DNA of 64,000 nt from assembly GCF_004343155.1 (NCBI RefSeq), contig NZ_SMDC01000010.1, forward strand, positions 62,001-126,000. The letters run 5' to 3'. Both the position numbers and the translations under genes were made by a program. Under the pieces are notes generated by a model that was given only the letters and a program-made list of their open reading frames with translations, had not been told where the DNA came from and ran no database searches. Source of the stretch: Marichromatium gracile (GTDB taxonomy: Bacteria; Pseudomonadota; Gammaproteobacteria; Chromatiales; Chromatiaceae). This document shows positions 1 to 12,300 of the stretch, piece by piece. Each line of letters opens with the position of its first letter. Position 1 is the first letter of the stretch.

Positions 1-3457
<3,457 letters not shown>

Positions 3458-4115
3458 ACGGCGTTCGGCCAGCGCTGCGCTACCGTCCCGGATCAGCCAT
3501 CGGCTCGGCGTCGAGGTCGAGCCCGCGATCGACCGTCTCGGCACGGTCTGGGACGGCTACCGCGCGGCGCTCTTCGCCGCGCCCGGCGGCGACCTCGCGG
3601 CCCGCCGGAGATCGCAGCGATCCCCACCGAGACAGCGGCCGACTGCGCGCCCCCATCCTCGAGCCCTTGGTCGGCGGCAAGCCACAGGGCACCGGGCCGG
3701 GGCCGGGGCCGGGGCCGGGGCTAACGATCGTCGCGCGGCGGCTCAAGCAGCACGGCGCCCGACTCCCCGCCCCCCACGGCTCCCGCATGCGCCAGACCTT
3801 TCCTGCTCCCGCACACTGCGCCACCGCCACCTCAACTCCAGCGCCGACAGCGACTTGCCGCAACCGTGCACAGCGGCCACAGTTGCAGCCGCACACCTCA
3901 AACCAGTAGGATTCAGCACAGATTTCCCCATCTTGGACAAGGGCCTGCGACGGCCCGGACTGCGCCGCCCACCGCGCATAGCACCCGTTTCCCGAGACGC
4001 CTGTACGCGCCCTGCGGATGACCGGAGCGCAGCGACGACCGTGGCGCCGGGGACCAAAAGACAGGGGGCGGTCGAGTGGCCTCCCCACGCATCCACAGCA
4101 CGCGGAGCTATTGCA
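3458..4115. other. Long non-coding interval (658 bp) with a possible decayed coding remnant and a hexamer repeat
   Basis: I see no intact gene here. Around 3490-3600 the plus strand can be read as a protein-like stretch (HRLGVEVEPAIDRLGTVWDG) that loses its frame, which could be a decayed gene end, though I cannot name a family. A GGGGCC hexamer repeat lies at 3692-3720. The last 200 bp before the next gene carry no obvious promoter. Confidence 0.45.
3692..3720. repeat. GGGGCC hexanucleotide tandem repeat
   Basis: About four and a half copies of a GGGGCC/GGCCGG hexamer in 29 bp, inside the long interval after pgm. A G-rich run of this kind can form a G-quadruplex and can change length by slippage. 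No function is evident. Confidence 0.8.
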
Positions 4116-4598
4116 ATGAGCCAATTCGACAAGATCCAGGCGCTCAACCAGTCGATCCTGGGCGCCGAACTCGACGACGCCGAGTGTGCCGTCCTCGCCG
4201 ACCGCATGGGCGAGGTCGCACTCACCGACGGCGAGACCCTGGTGACCGAGGGCGAGGCCCGCCAGACCCTGTTCCTGCTCGGCGCGGGCAAGATCGACGT
4301 CATCCGTAATCAGGGCGGCAGCGACGTCCACCTCCACCGTATGCGCGCCGGCGAGTGCGCCGGCACCCGCGCCTTCGTCGATGGCTCGGACCGCAAGGCT
4401 GCGCTGCGCGCCGTCGGCGACGCCCGGGTGCTGACCCTGGAGCCGATCGACTTCGAGTCGCTGCTCGACGACCACCCGCGCATCGTCTACAAGGTGATGC
4501 GCGCGATCTTCCGCATCACCCACGCCAACCTGATGCGGATGAACCAGGAGAGCGCCGAGCTCAAGAACTACCTGGTCCGCGCCCCGGGGCGCTACTGA
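4116..4598 (+). CDS. Cyclic-nucleotide-binding-like (Crp/cNMP) domain protein
   Basis: A 160-residue protein made of one cNMP-binding beta-roll with no DNA-binding domain after it. The pattern of LxDGETLVTEGE (about 33-44), LFLLGAGKIDV (about 52-62) and a late helix EPIDFESLLDDHP (about 110-122) fits the family. The phosphate-binding cassette is atypical (GECAGTRAFVDGSDRKAALRA, where FGE and R(S/T)A are usual), so real nucleotide binding is uncertain. The start is the ATG at 4116, where domain similarity begins; longer upstream starts extend into the non-coding interval. It may be a partner or sensor module for another protein. Specific function unknown. Confidence 0.75.
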   Translation: MSQFDKIQALNQSILGAELDDAECAVLADRMGEVALTDGETLVTEGEARQTLFLLGAGKIDVIRNQGGSDVHLHRMRAGECAGTRAFVDGSDRKAALRAVGDARVLTLEPIDFESLLDDHPRIVYKVMRAIFRITHANLMRMNQESAELKNYLVRAPGRY

Positions 4599-4599
4599 G

Positions 4600-4755
4600 C
4601 GACGTCTCCCGCCCGGACAGACGCAGGCCGTACGTGAGGATCTTGCGATCGAGCGCCGGGCGCGAGATGCCGAGGATCTGGCAGCTGCGCGCCTTGTAGC
4701 CGCCGGTGTGATCGAGCGGCCACCCCGCACCTGCTCGACCGCAGCGAGGCTGCGC
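4600..4755 (-). pseudogene. Remnant of an NtrC-family sigma-54-dependent regulator (C-terminal Fis-type HTH)
   Basis: The minus strand encodes DHTGGYKARSCQILGISR followed by PALDRKILTYGLR, a textbook Fis-type helix-turn-helix from the C-terminus of NtrC-family activators. The preceding residues (SLAAVEQ) sit in a different frame, so a frameshift separates them. No AAA+ or receiver domain and no start codon exist upstream: doxX ends at 4773. This is therefore the stump of a lost sigma-54 activator, left between doxX and the cNMP-domain gene. Confidence 0.75.
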
Positions 4756-4772
4756 CGCGCCGCCCAACCGCG

Positions 4773-5375
4773 TCAGCCCGTCATACGCAGCCAGCGCCCG
4801 ATCCAGTGATCGAGACTCACCCAGCGCCCGGCACCACAGAAGAAGAGCGCCAGCAGCATCACGAAATAGGTCGCGGCGAACTCGATCCCGTTGTTGAGCA
4901 TCACCAGGCTGCCGTACTCGGTCAGCCAGCTGTAGTCGCCGTGCGCACGCAGGATCTCCTTGGCCTCGGCCAGACGCTCGACCGCGATCAGGGTGCGCTC
5001 GGTGGCAAACAGCGAGCCACCACCCTCGGCGATCGCCAGCCAGCCGTTGTGCCAGTGCACGGTGAGCGCGGCGACCGCCATGGTGACCATCAGCGGTAGC
5101 GCCACCCAGCGCACCCCGAGCCCCACCACCAGCAACACCGCCCCCAGGGTCTCGGTCCCGGCGGCGAGCACCACCATCAACTCCGGCGCCGGCAGACCCA
5201 GCCCCCACTCGGGGTTGCCGAACCAGGCCACGGTGTCGTCGAAATTCGCGAACTTCCTGGTCCCGGCCATCCACAATACCGGCGCCAGGTAGAGTCGCAG
5301 CGCCAGCGGCGCAAGGAAGTCCAGCCACCGGGTCATATCCAGCAGTCCTTGCAGACGTCTCGCCAGAGACCACAT
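4773..5375 (-). CDS. DoxX family membrane protein
   Basis: A 200-residue integral membrane protein of the DoxX family. Hydrophobic segments lie at about 20-38, 66-88, 92-110 and 165-182; the LRLYLAPVLWMAGTRKF and AAGTETLGAVLLVVGLGVR stretches are typical. The soluble insertion between the last two segments (about 115-160) is larger than in the smallest family members. Family members are linked to quinone or thiol redox reactions, but the reaction is not established for most of them. The ATG follows a purine-rich GGGGTGAGCG and lies 3 bp after the stop of the diguanylate cyclase gene, so the two are probably cotranscribed. Confidence 0.88.
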   Translation of the reverse strand: MWSLARRLQGLLDMTRWLDFLAPLALRLYLAPVLWMAGTRKFANFDDTVAWFGNPEWGLGLPAPELMVVLAAGTETLGAVLLVVGLGVRWVALPLMVTMAVAALTVHWHNGWLAIAEGGGSLFATERTLIAVERLAEAKEILRAHGDYSWLTEYGSLVMLNNGIEFAATYFVMLLALFFCGAGRWVSLDHWIGRWLRMTG

Positions 5376-5378
5376 CGC

Positions 5379-6407
5379 TCACCCCTCCGTTATCGAGTGA
5401 TCGCCCCCCTCGAACCAACGGTTGCGCCCGGCGCGCTTGGCGCGATACATCGCCGCATCGGCGCAGCTCACGCAGTGCTGCAGCTCCTCCCCGGGTGAGC
5501 AGGCACACACCCCCAGACTGATGGTGATCGGCTGCGCCAGCCCGAAGTCATGCTCGGCGACCAGTCGGCGCAGCTTCTCGACCAGGGCGCGCGCCATCGC
5601 CAGATCGGTGTGGGTGGAGAGGATCAGGAACTCCTCCCCGCCCCAGCGCACCAGGTAATCGCTGGCGCGGACGTGCCGCGACACCAGCCCGGAGAGCTGG
5701 CGCAACACCCGGTCGCCGCAGTCGTGTCCGTGCTGGTCGTTGACCCGCTTGAAATGATCGATATCGAAGATGACGATCGACAGCCGCAGATGATGACGGC
5801 GCGCCCGTGCCGACTCGCGTTCGAACAGCGACTCGACCACGTGACGATTGAGCAGGCCGGTGAGCGGATCGTGCTCGGCCAGATAGCGGATGTCGCACTC
5901 GGCCCGACGCAACCGCGCCAGCGGATAGCGACACAACAGCGCCGCCCCCGTGCCGCCGATCACCACCAGTACCAGCGCCAGCAGCAGCGAGTCGCGCAGC
6001 AGGGGGCGCAGCGAGGCCGAAGTCTCCAGCGCCCCGACCGGCCGACCGGCATCGAGCAGCCACTGGCGCTGTATCAACAGCGGCGCCGGCAACGGCGCAC
6101 CGATCTCGACCACGGCCTCGCCACCCTCGGCGTACACCACCTGACGGACCGCGACCCCGCGCACCTCGTCGCGCAGCAGCCCACCGATACGCCCGTCCTC
6201 GTAGACCCAGAACTCGGGATCCCGTGCGATCACCTGACGCATCAGCTGCTCGGCGGTGAGCACCGAGAGGGTGGCCAGGTTACCGTCGAGATAGCGGCGC
6301 TGGACGTCGAAATGGATGACAGGCACGGCCAGCGCCGTCACCACCACCAGCGTCAACACCACCAGACGCAGCAGGTCGGCGAGACTGCGGTCATCCCCGG
6401 GAGGCAC
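5379..6407 (-). CDS. Membrane-anchored diguanylate cyclase (GGDEF domain)
   Basis: Makes the second messenger cyclic di-GMP from two GTP. The 342-residue protein has a transmembrane helix at about 13-32, a periplasmic sensor of about 100 residues with no recognised fold, a second helix at about 139-158, and a GGDEF domain from about 175. The active motif is GGEEF at 256-260. The allosteric inhibition site RxxD (RASD, 247-250) lies five residues before it, so product feedback is expected. The start is a GTG at 6407, three bases after the stop of the upstream binding-protein gene. That coupling suggests the two act together. Confidence 0.93.
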   Translation of the reverse strand: MPPGDDRSLADLLRLVVLTLVVVTALAVPVIHFDVQRRYLDGNLATLSVLTAEQLMRQVIARDPEFWVYEDGRIGGLLRDEVRGVAVRQVVYAEGGEAVVEIGAPLPAPLLIQRQWLLDAGRPVGALETSASLRPLLRDSLLLALVLVVIGGTGAALLCRYPLARLRRAECDIRYLAEHDPLTGLLNRHVVESLFERESARARRHHLRLSIVIFDIDHFKRVNDQHGHDCGDRVLRQLSGLVSRHVRASDYLVRWGGEEFLILSTHTDLAMARALVEKLRRLVAEHDFGLAQPITISLGVCACSPGEELQHCVSCADAAMYRAKRAGRNRWFEGGDHSITEG

Positions 6408-6410
6408 GGA

Positions 6411-7217
6411 TCAGCCCCCTGGACGCGGTGGTACCAGCGCCCCATTGGCCTCGACCACCGCCCGACCTGCAACCGAGAAGACGAAGTCGACAAAGCGGCG
6501 CACCCGCTCGTCCGGGGCCGTGGCAAGCACCAGGGTGAACTCGGCGACCAGCGGATAACGACCGGCGGCGAGTGCCTCCAGGGTCGGCGCCCGCCCGCCG
6601 AGATGCAGTACCCGCAACGACAGCGACTCGGCGACCCACTGCATGCGGGTGAGATAGCCGAAGCTCCCGGGCACCCGGCGCAGCACCGCAGCGTTATCCT
6701 GCGCCGTCAGCGTCACCACCAGATCGGGACGGGCGAAGGCGCGGTCGAGCGCCGCGTCGAGTCGCGGATCGAGTCCGCGCAACAGCATGGTCTCGGTATC
6801 GTACTCGGCGCGCAGCACCGGACGACAAGGAGTGCCGTCCGGCCAGGTGACGCGCTCGCCGCGATAGATCGCGACCAGCTGCGCGACATCCAGCGAGTCG
6901 GCGCCGACCCCGGGATGGGCGGCGAGGATCAGCGGTGTGCGGGCGAAGACCAGGACCTCACCGACCCGCCGACGCTCGACGGCACTCAGCGCACGCCCGG
7001 CCAGGGCGATGTCGAGACGGCCGTCGGCGAGTGCCCGCACCCCGCCGCCGGTACCCAGGCTCGGCAGCACCCGGGGCGACTCGCCACAGCACGCGCCATA
7101 GCGCTCGGCCAACGCCTCGGCGACCCCGAGCGCACCGCCGGTGCCACCGATACGCAAGGGCTCGGCCTCGCCGGTCAGTGACCAGATCATCGCCAAGATA
7201 CCGAGCCATCGCCACAC
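6411..7217 (-). CDS. PstS-like periplasmic substrate-binding protein
   Basis: A 268-residue protein resembling phosphate-type (PstS/PBP) solute-binding proteins: LRIGGTGGALGVAEALAERY at the mature N-terminus, then GTGGGVRALADGRLDIALAGRAL and FGYLTRMQWVAESLSLRVLHL. The frame stays open well upstream, but I place the start at the GTG at 7217 because a strong GGGGAGG ribosome-binding site precedes it and it gives a clean signal peptide (WRWLGILAMIWSLTGEAE). No ABC permease genes are adjacent. Its tight coupling to the diguanylate cyclase gene suggests a ligand-sensing role for c-di-GMP signalling rather than transport; that part is inference. Confidence 0.82.
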   Translation of the reverse strand: MWRWLGILAMIWSLTGEAEPLRIGGTGGALGVAEALAERYGACCGESPRVLPSLGTGGGVRALADGRLDIALAGRALSAVERRRVGEVLVFARTPLILAAHPGVGADSLDVAQLVAIYRGERVTWPDGTPCRPVLRAEYDTETMLLRGLDPRLDAALDRAFARPDLVVTLTAQDNAAVLRRVPGSFGYLTRMQWVAESLSLRVLHLGGRAPTLEALAAGRYPLVAEFTLVLATAPDERVRRFVDFVFSVAGRAVVEANGALVPPRPGG

Positions 7218-7288
7218 GTCGACCTCCCCGAAAAGACCGCACTGCCCGTTGCGAGTATAGACAGCCACGACAGCGCCACCGCGCCCGG

Positions 7289-9292
7289 TCATTCCAGCCA
7301 CACCCGCACCCGGTCGCTCTCGCCCCGGGCGTCGACCACCGCAAGATCGACATAACCCGGCTCGCGCGGCCACCAGTCCAGGGTTCGGGCGACGGGCGCA
7401 CGCCCGATCGGCACCCCGTCGGCGAACCACTGGAAGGGCGCCCGCCCCTCGTGCACCCGCAGCCGCAACAGCGCCGCCGCGCCGTCTCCATCGAGCCCGA
7501 GCGCGACCCGCGACCCGGCCGGCGGATAGGCGATGCGCGGCCCCGCGCGCGGCACCCCGGCGAGCGTCAGCGCCGGTGCCGGCGCGCGCGCCGGGGGCGG
7601 CTCGGGCAACGGCGAGCCCGGCCCCAAGCGGGCGAAGACATCGCGCAGCAGCGGCGCCGCCGCGCCGGCGCCGGTCAACCCGGGGACCGGCGCGCCATCG
7701 GCGCGACCGACCCAGACCCCGACCAGATGACGCCCGTCGTAGCCGAGCGCCCAGGCGTCGCGATGGCCGTAGGAGGTCCCGGTCTTGTGGGCGATGCCCC
7801 GCCCCGGCGCGGTGCCCACCGGCGGCGCGGCGGCGAGGATGGCACCGACCCGGCGCGCCGCCCCCGCCGCAACCAGCGGAGTGCCCGGGGACGTGGCCGG
7901 CGCCGCCCCGCGCCGGTGGTGCAGCGCCAGCGGCCGACCGTCGTTGGCGAGCGCACCATAGAGCGCGAACAGCTCCTCGAGCGAGAGCCCCACCCCGCCA
8001 AGCGCGAGCGCCAGCCCCGGGCGCGCGCCGGACGGCAGGCGCGGCGCGACCCCGGCACGACGCAGCCGCCCGAGCAGGCGCTGCGGCCCGAGTGCCTCGA
8101 GCAGGGTGACGGCCGGCACGTTGAGCGAGCGCTGCAGCGCCTGCGCCACCGCCACCCGGCCCTGATAGTCACGATCGAGGTTGCGCGGCGCATAGCCGTG
8201 GAAATCACGCGCGCGATCCTCGATCCAGCCGGCCGGGTCGGCGACCCCGGCCTCGAAGGCCAGGGCATAGATCAGCGGCTTGAGGGTCGAGCCCGGCGAG
8301 CGCACGGCCCGGGTCATGTCGACCCAGCCACGCCGCCCCTGGTCGAAGGGCGCGGCGGCGCCGACGTGGGCGAGCAAGGTACCGGCGCGATGATCGGCGA
8401 CCAGCAGCGCCACCGAGACCCGGGGACCGAGCCCCCGGGCACGCGCCAGCGCCAACGGCTCGAGCCGTGCCTGCAGCGCACCGTCGAGGGTCAGCTGGTG
8501 GTGCACGCGCGCGGGCTCGGCGCGGTGCAGCCGCGCGGCCAGGTGCGCGGCCCGCGCCGGCAGCGCCCGCCGCGCCCGCGGCACCGGGGTCGCCGCGGCC
8601 CGTGCCCGCGCACGAGCGTCGATCAGCCCGGCGGCCTCGGCCAGCGACAGCACCCGGTCGCGGGCGCGACGCGCGGCCTCGGGATGGCGGTCCGGGCGGC
8701 GCGCCTCCGGCGCCTGGGGCAGCGCCACCAGCAGCGCGGCCTCGGCGAGATCGAGCCGACGCGGCTCCTTGCCGAACCAGGCCAGGGCGCCGGCGCGCAC
8801 GCCCTCGAGGTTGCCGCCGAAGGGGGCCAGGGTCAGATAGGCATCGAGGATGCGCGACTTCGGATAGGCGCGCTCGAGCGCCAGCGCGGTGCGGATCTGC
8901 GCGAGCTTGGCCGCCGGGGTGCGGGTCGGGTGACCGGCGCGCAGCCGCGCCAACTGCATGGTCAGGGTCGAGCCGCCGGAGACGATCCGCCCGCGTGTCG
9001 CCCACTGCCAGGCCGCGCGCGCCAGGGCGCGCGGATCGACGCCGGGGTGACGCTCGAAGCGCCGGTCCTCGATCGTCAACAGCAGGGCGAGGTAGTCCGG
9101 GTCGAGCGCGGCGGCGGAGGTCGCCAACCGCCAGCGCCCGTCCTCGACGGGGAAGGCGCGCAGCAGTCGCTCGTCGCGATCGAGCACCTCGACCGCGACC
9201 GGGACCTCGAGCACCGGCGCCGTGCCGCCGAACAGCCAGCTCAGGCCACCGAGCAGCAGCGCCAGCCCCGCCGCGACACCCCAGCGCCGCAC
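7289..9292 (-). CDS. pbpC: Penicillin-binding protein 1C
   Basis: Bifunctional class A penicillin-binding protein of the PBP1C type, 667 residues. After an N-terminal membrane anchor (about 6-22) comes a GT51 glycosyltransferase domain with catalytic Glu75 (TIEDRRFERHPGVD) and SGGSTLTMQ at about 105-113. The transpeptidase domain has SxxK at 335-338 (STLK), SLN at 389-391 and KTGTS at 503-507. A C-terminal beta domain typical of PBP1C ends the protein (about 580-667). The start is a GTG nine bases after the stop of the alpha-2-macroglobulin gene. The same pairing occurs in E. coli (yfhM-pbpC). Confidence 0.96.
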   Translation of the reverse strand: MRRWGVAAGLALLLGGLSWLFGGTAPVLEVPVAVEVLDRDERLLRAFPVEDGRWRLATSAAALDPDYLALLLTIEDRRFERHPGVDPRALARAAWQWATRGRIVSGGSTLTMQLARLRAGHPTRTPAAKLAQIRTALALERAYPKSRILDAYLTLAPFGGNLEGVRAGALAWFGKEPRRLDLAEAALLVALPQAPEARRPDRHPEAARRARDRVLSLAEAAGLIDARARARAAATPVPRARRALPARAAHLAARLHRAEPARVHHQLTLDGALQARLEPLALARARGLGPRVSVALLVADHRAGTLLAHVGAAAPFDQGRRGWVDMTRAVRSPGSTLKPLIYALAFEAGVADPAGWIEDRARDFHGYAPRNLDRDYQGRVAVAQALQRSLNVPAVTLLEALGPQRLLGRLRRAGVAPRLPSGARPGLALALGGVGLSLEELFALYGALANDGRPLALHHRRGAAPATSPGTPLVAAGAARRVGAILAAAPPVGTAPGRGIAHKTGTSYGHRDAWALGYDGRHLVGVWVGRADGAPVPGLTGAGAAAPLLRDVFARLGPGSPLPEPPPARAPAPALTLAGVPRAGPRIAYPPAGSRVALGLDGDGAAALLRLRVHEGRAPFQWFADGVPIGRAPVARTLDWWPREPGYVDLAVVDARGESDRVRVWLE

Positions 9293-9300
9293 CGGCCGGC

Positions 9301-12300
9301 TCAGGGCGCCGGCGGCGCCACCCGCAGCTCGCCGCTCGCGCCCCAGCCGCGCAGTCGCGGTCGGTACATGTCCTCGATCCGCGCCGGGGCCAGGGCGAAC
9401 ACCCCGGGCGCCACCGCGCGGGCGCGATAGGCGAGACGAAAGCGCCGTGGCGCCGCCTCGTCACGTTCGAGCGCGACCACCAGGGCATCGCGCCCGAAGG
9501 ACTGGTGCAACGGCCACTCCACCGTCTCGCCCAGCCAGTCGAACCCGGCGGGTGCATCACCGCCGAGCAGCCGCGGGTTGGCGATCGCCAGCCCGCCGGG
9601 CAGCGGGTCGACCACCAGCAAGCGTCCGCGCCGCGCCCGGCTCGACTCGACATCGAGCACCACCACCAGCTGCTGACCCTGCACCAGCGCGGCGGGATCG
9701 AGCGCTCGACCGTCGAGGTCGTGATAGCTGCGACTGATGCGATAGCCGACGCCACCGGCGACGACTGCGCCCTCGGGCACCCCGATCCGGGTCTCGACCA
9801 GGGTCAGCGGACCCTCGCCCGGATTCTCGATCCAGGGCGCGGCGGCGAGCGCGGCCGGGTCGAGGCGCAACGGCAACACGCCCTCGTCATCACCGCGCGA
9901 GAGCACCCCGGCGGCACGCGCCAGCCAGGCGAGTTCCTGGGTACTGAGCGCGCCCTCGAGATCGAGCCCGGCGAGCAGTTGCGCCGGCGCCTCCAGCGCC
10001 ACCCCGGACTCGGCGGCGAGCACGATCACCCCGGCGCGATCGCGCAGCCAGGAGCCGTAGTCCTCGCGCCAGCCGTCCGCGTCACCGGGCGGCGTCATCG
10101 CCACCGCGCTGGCGAAGGCGCGCGCGGCGCGCTCCTGCTCGCCATAGCGGGCGAGTGCGGCGCCGAGCTGGGCGCGCGCCAGCGGCGTGGCGAAGTGCTC
10201 GAGCCGTGCGTCGAGGTAATAGCGCAGATCGCCGAGATCGGCGCGACCGGCCCGCGCCAGCACCGCCAGCGCATAGGCCAGGGACTCGCCGCCGTGGCTG
10301 AACTCCGGGGCATAGGCGACCTGGTTGGCGAGGTTGTCGAGCGCCAGCGCCAATGCCTGCGCCGGCACCGCCAGCCCGTGCGCGTCGGCGCGAACCAGGA
10401 AGTCGCTGACATAGGCGTCGAGCCAGGCCGAGCCGCCGTCCTGCCCCCAACGCCCGAAGCCGCCGTCGGCGCGCTGGCTGGCGAGCACCTCGGCGAGGGT
10501 CTCGGTCAGTCGCGCCGCGACCTCGCGCGGCGCCTCCAGCGCGCGCGCCCGCTCGGCGAGCGCGAGCAGCGGCAGGGCGCGGCTGACCCGCTGCTCGGTA
10601 CAGCGATAGGGATAGCGATCGAGTGCAAGCAGCGGCCCGGCGACATCGATGCCGGTCATCGCGGCATCGGCGAGCACCAGGCTCGCGCCCGCCGGCGCCA
10701 GCCCGGCGAGTGCGTCGGCGGCGGGCCGCCAGCGCTCGCCCGGGGCGAGACGGTGCCAGCGACGGCTGAGCGTCGCGGCGCGCTGATCGCGCACCTCGAG
10801 GGCGAAGCGACGCTCGATCGGCGCACCCACGGGCGGCACCAGCCGCACCCGCAGCGCCCCCTCGCCCGTCGCCGTGGCACTCAACGGCAGGTCGAGCGCC
10901 ACCGGCGCACCGGGCGCGAGCATCACGTCATGGCCCCGTGCCTCGACCGGGACCTGCAACGGTCCGGCCGCGGTGACCTCGACCCGGGCCGGACCGCTCA
11001 CCCCCTCGAAGGCGGTCAGTTCCAGCCCGAGACGGCTGCGATCGCCCGGGGCGAGCAGCGCCGGCAGGCTGGCGCGCACGCTCACCGGATCGCGCACCAG
11101 CAGCTCGCGCGCGGCGTGCCCGACCCCATCGGCCGACCAGGCCATCGCCGCCAGGCGCACCCGCCCCTCGAACTGCGGCAGCGCAAGCCGCACCCGCGCG
11201 CGCCCCTCGGCGTCGACCTCGAGGATCGCCGATTGCAGCGCCAGCAGCGGCTCGGTCGGCGGCGGCGCACGGCGCTCGAGGATGCCGCCGTCGCCGCCGC
11301 TGCGCACCACGCCCGGGGTGGCGCCGAACGGGTCGATCAACCGACCGTAGAGATCGCGGATCTCGGTGCCGAGACGGCGCTGCCCGAAGTACCAGTCGTT
11401 GGGGGCCGGGGTCGGGTGGTCGGTGAGCGCGAGGATGCCGGTGTCGACCGCCGCCAGGGTGACGTGGACCGGCTCCTCCGGGGTCGCGCCCGCGACCTGC
11501 AGCGTCACCTCCAGCGGCGCGCGCGGACGCGCCAGCGCCGGGGCCTCGATGGCGACGCCGAGGCGGCGCGCACCGGGATCGACCGCCGCCCAGCGCAACC
11601 CGATGGCGCGCCCCGGCATGCGCCCGGCGGCGGTATCGAGCGGGCGGTGCAACAGCACGCAGACATAGGCCCCGGCGCCCCAGTCGGTCTCGACCGGCAA
11701 CTCCAGGGTCAGCCCCTCGGCGGGCACCTCGACCTGCCGGCGCGCGAGCAACCGCTCACCGACCACCAGCACCGTCGCGGTGCCGGCGAAGCGCGGCTCG
11801 AGCCGCACCCGTGCCCGCTCACCGACGGCATAGCCGGGACGATCGAGGGTGACGCCGAGCAGGTCCGGGGTGTCCTCGCGCCCGGGGGCGGTGGTCCAGC
11901 CGGCATCGAAGTCGAGCGCGACCGGCAGCGCCCGACCGGCACCATCCTCGACGGTCAGTCGATAGCTGCCCCAGTCGACCGCGGTCTCGAGCCGCGCCGG
12001 CGTCTCGGCGTCGAGCGCCAGCTCACCGCTGGCCACCCGCCGGCTGGTGACGATCGGTTCGTAGCGCCAGCGATCGTCGAGGCGATACCACTGGAAGCGG
12101 GTCTCGAGCCGCGCCAGGGTCCAGCGCGCGTGCTCGACGGCGATGCGCTCGCCGCTCGGATCGAGCGCGATCAGCTCGAAGGCGGCACTGGCGCCGCTCT
12201 CGACCCGATCGTCGAAGAGTGCGCGCGCGCCGAGCCTGGGCGCCGGATCGCGCAGCGCGCGGGTCAACCGGCGCTCGACCGGGCGCGCGCCGTCCTCGCT

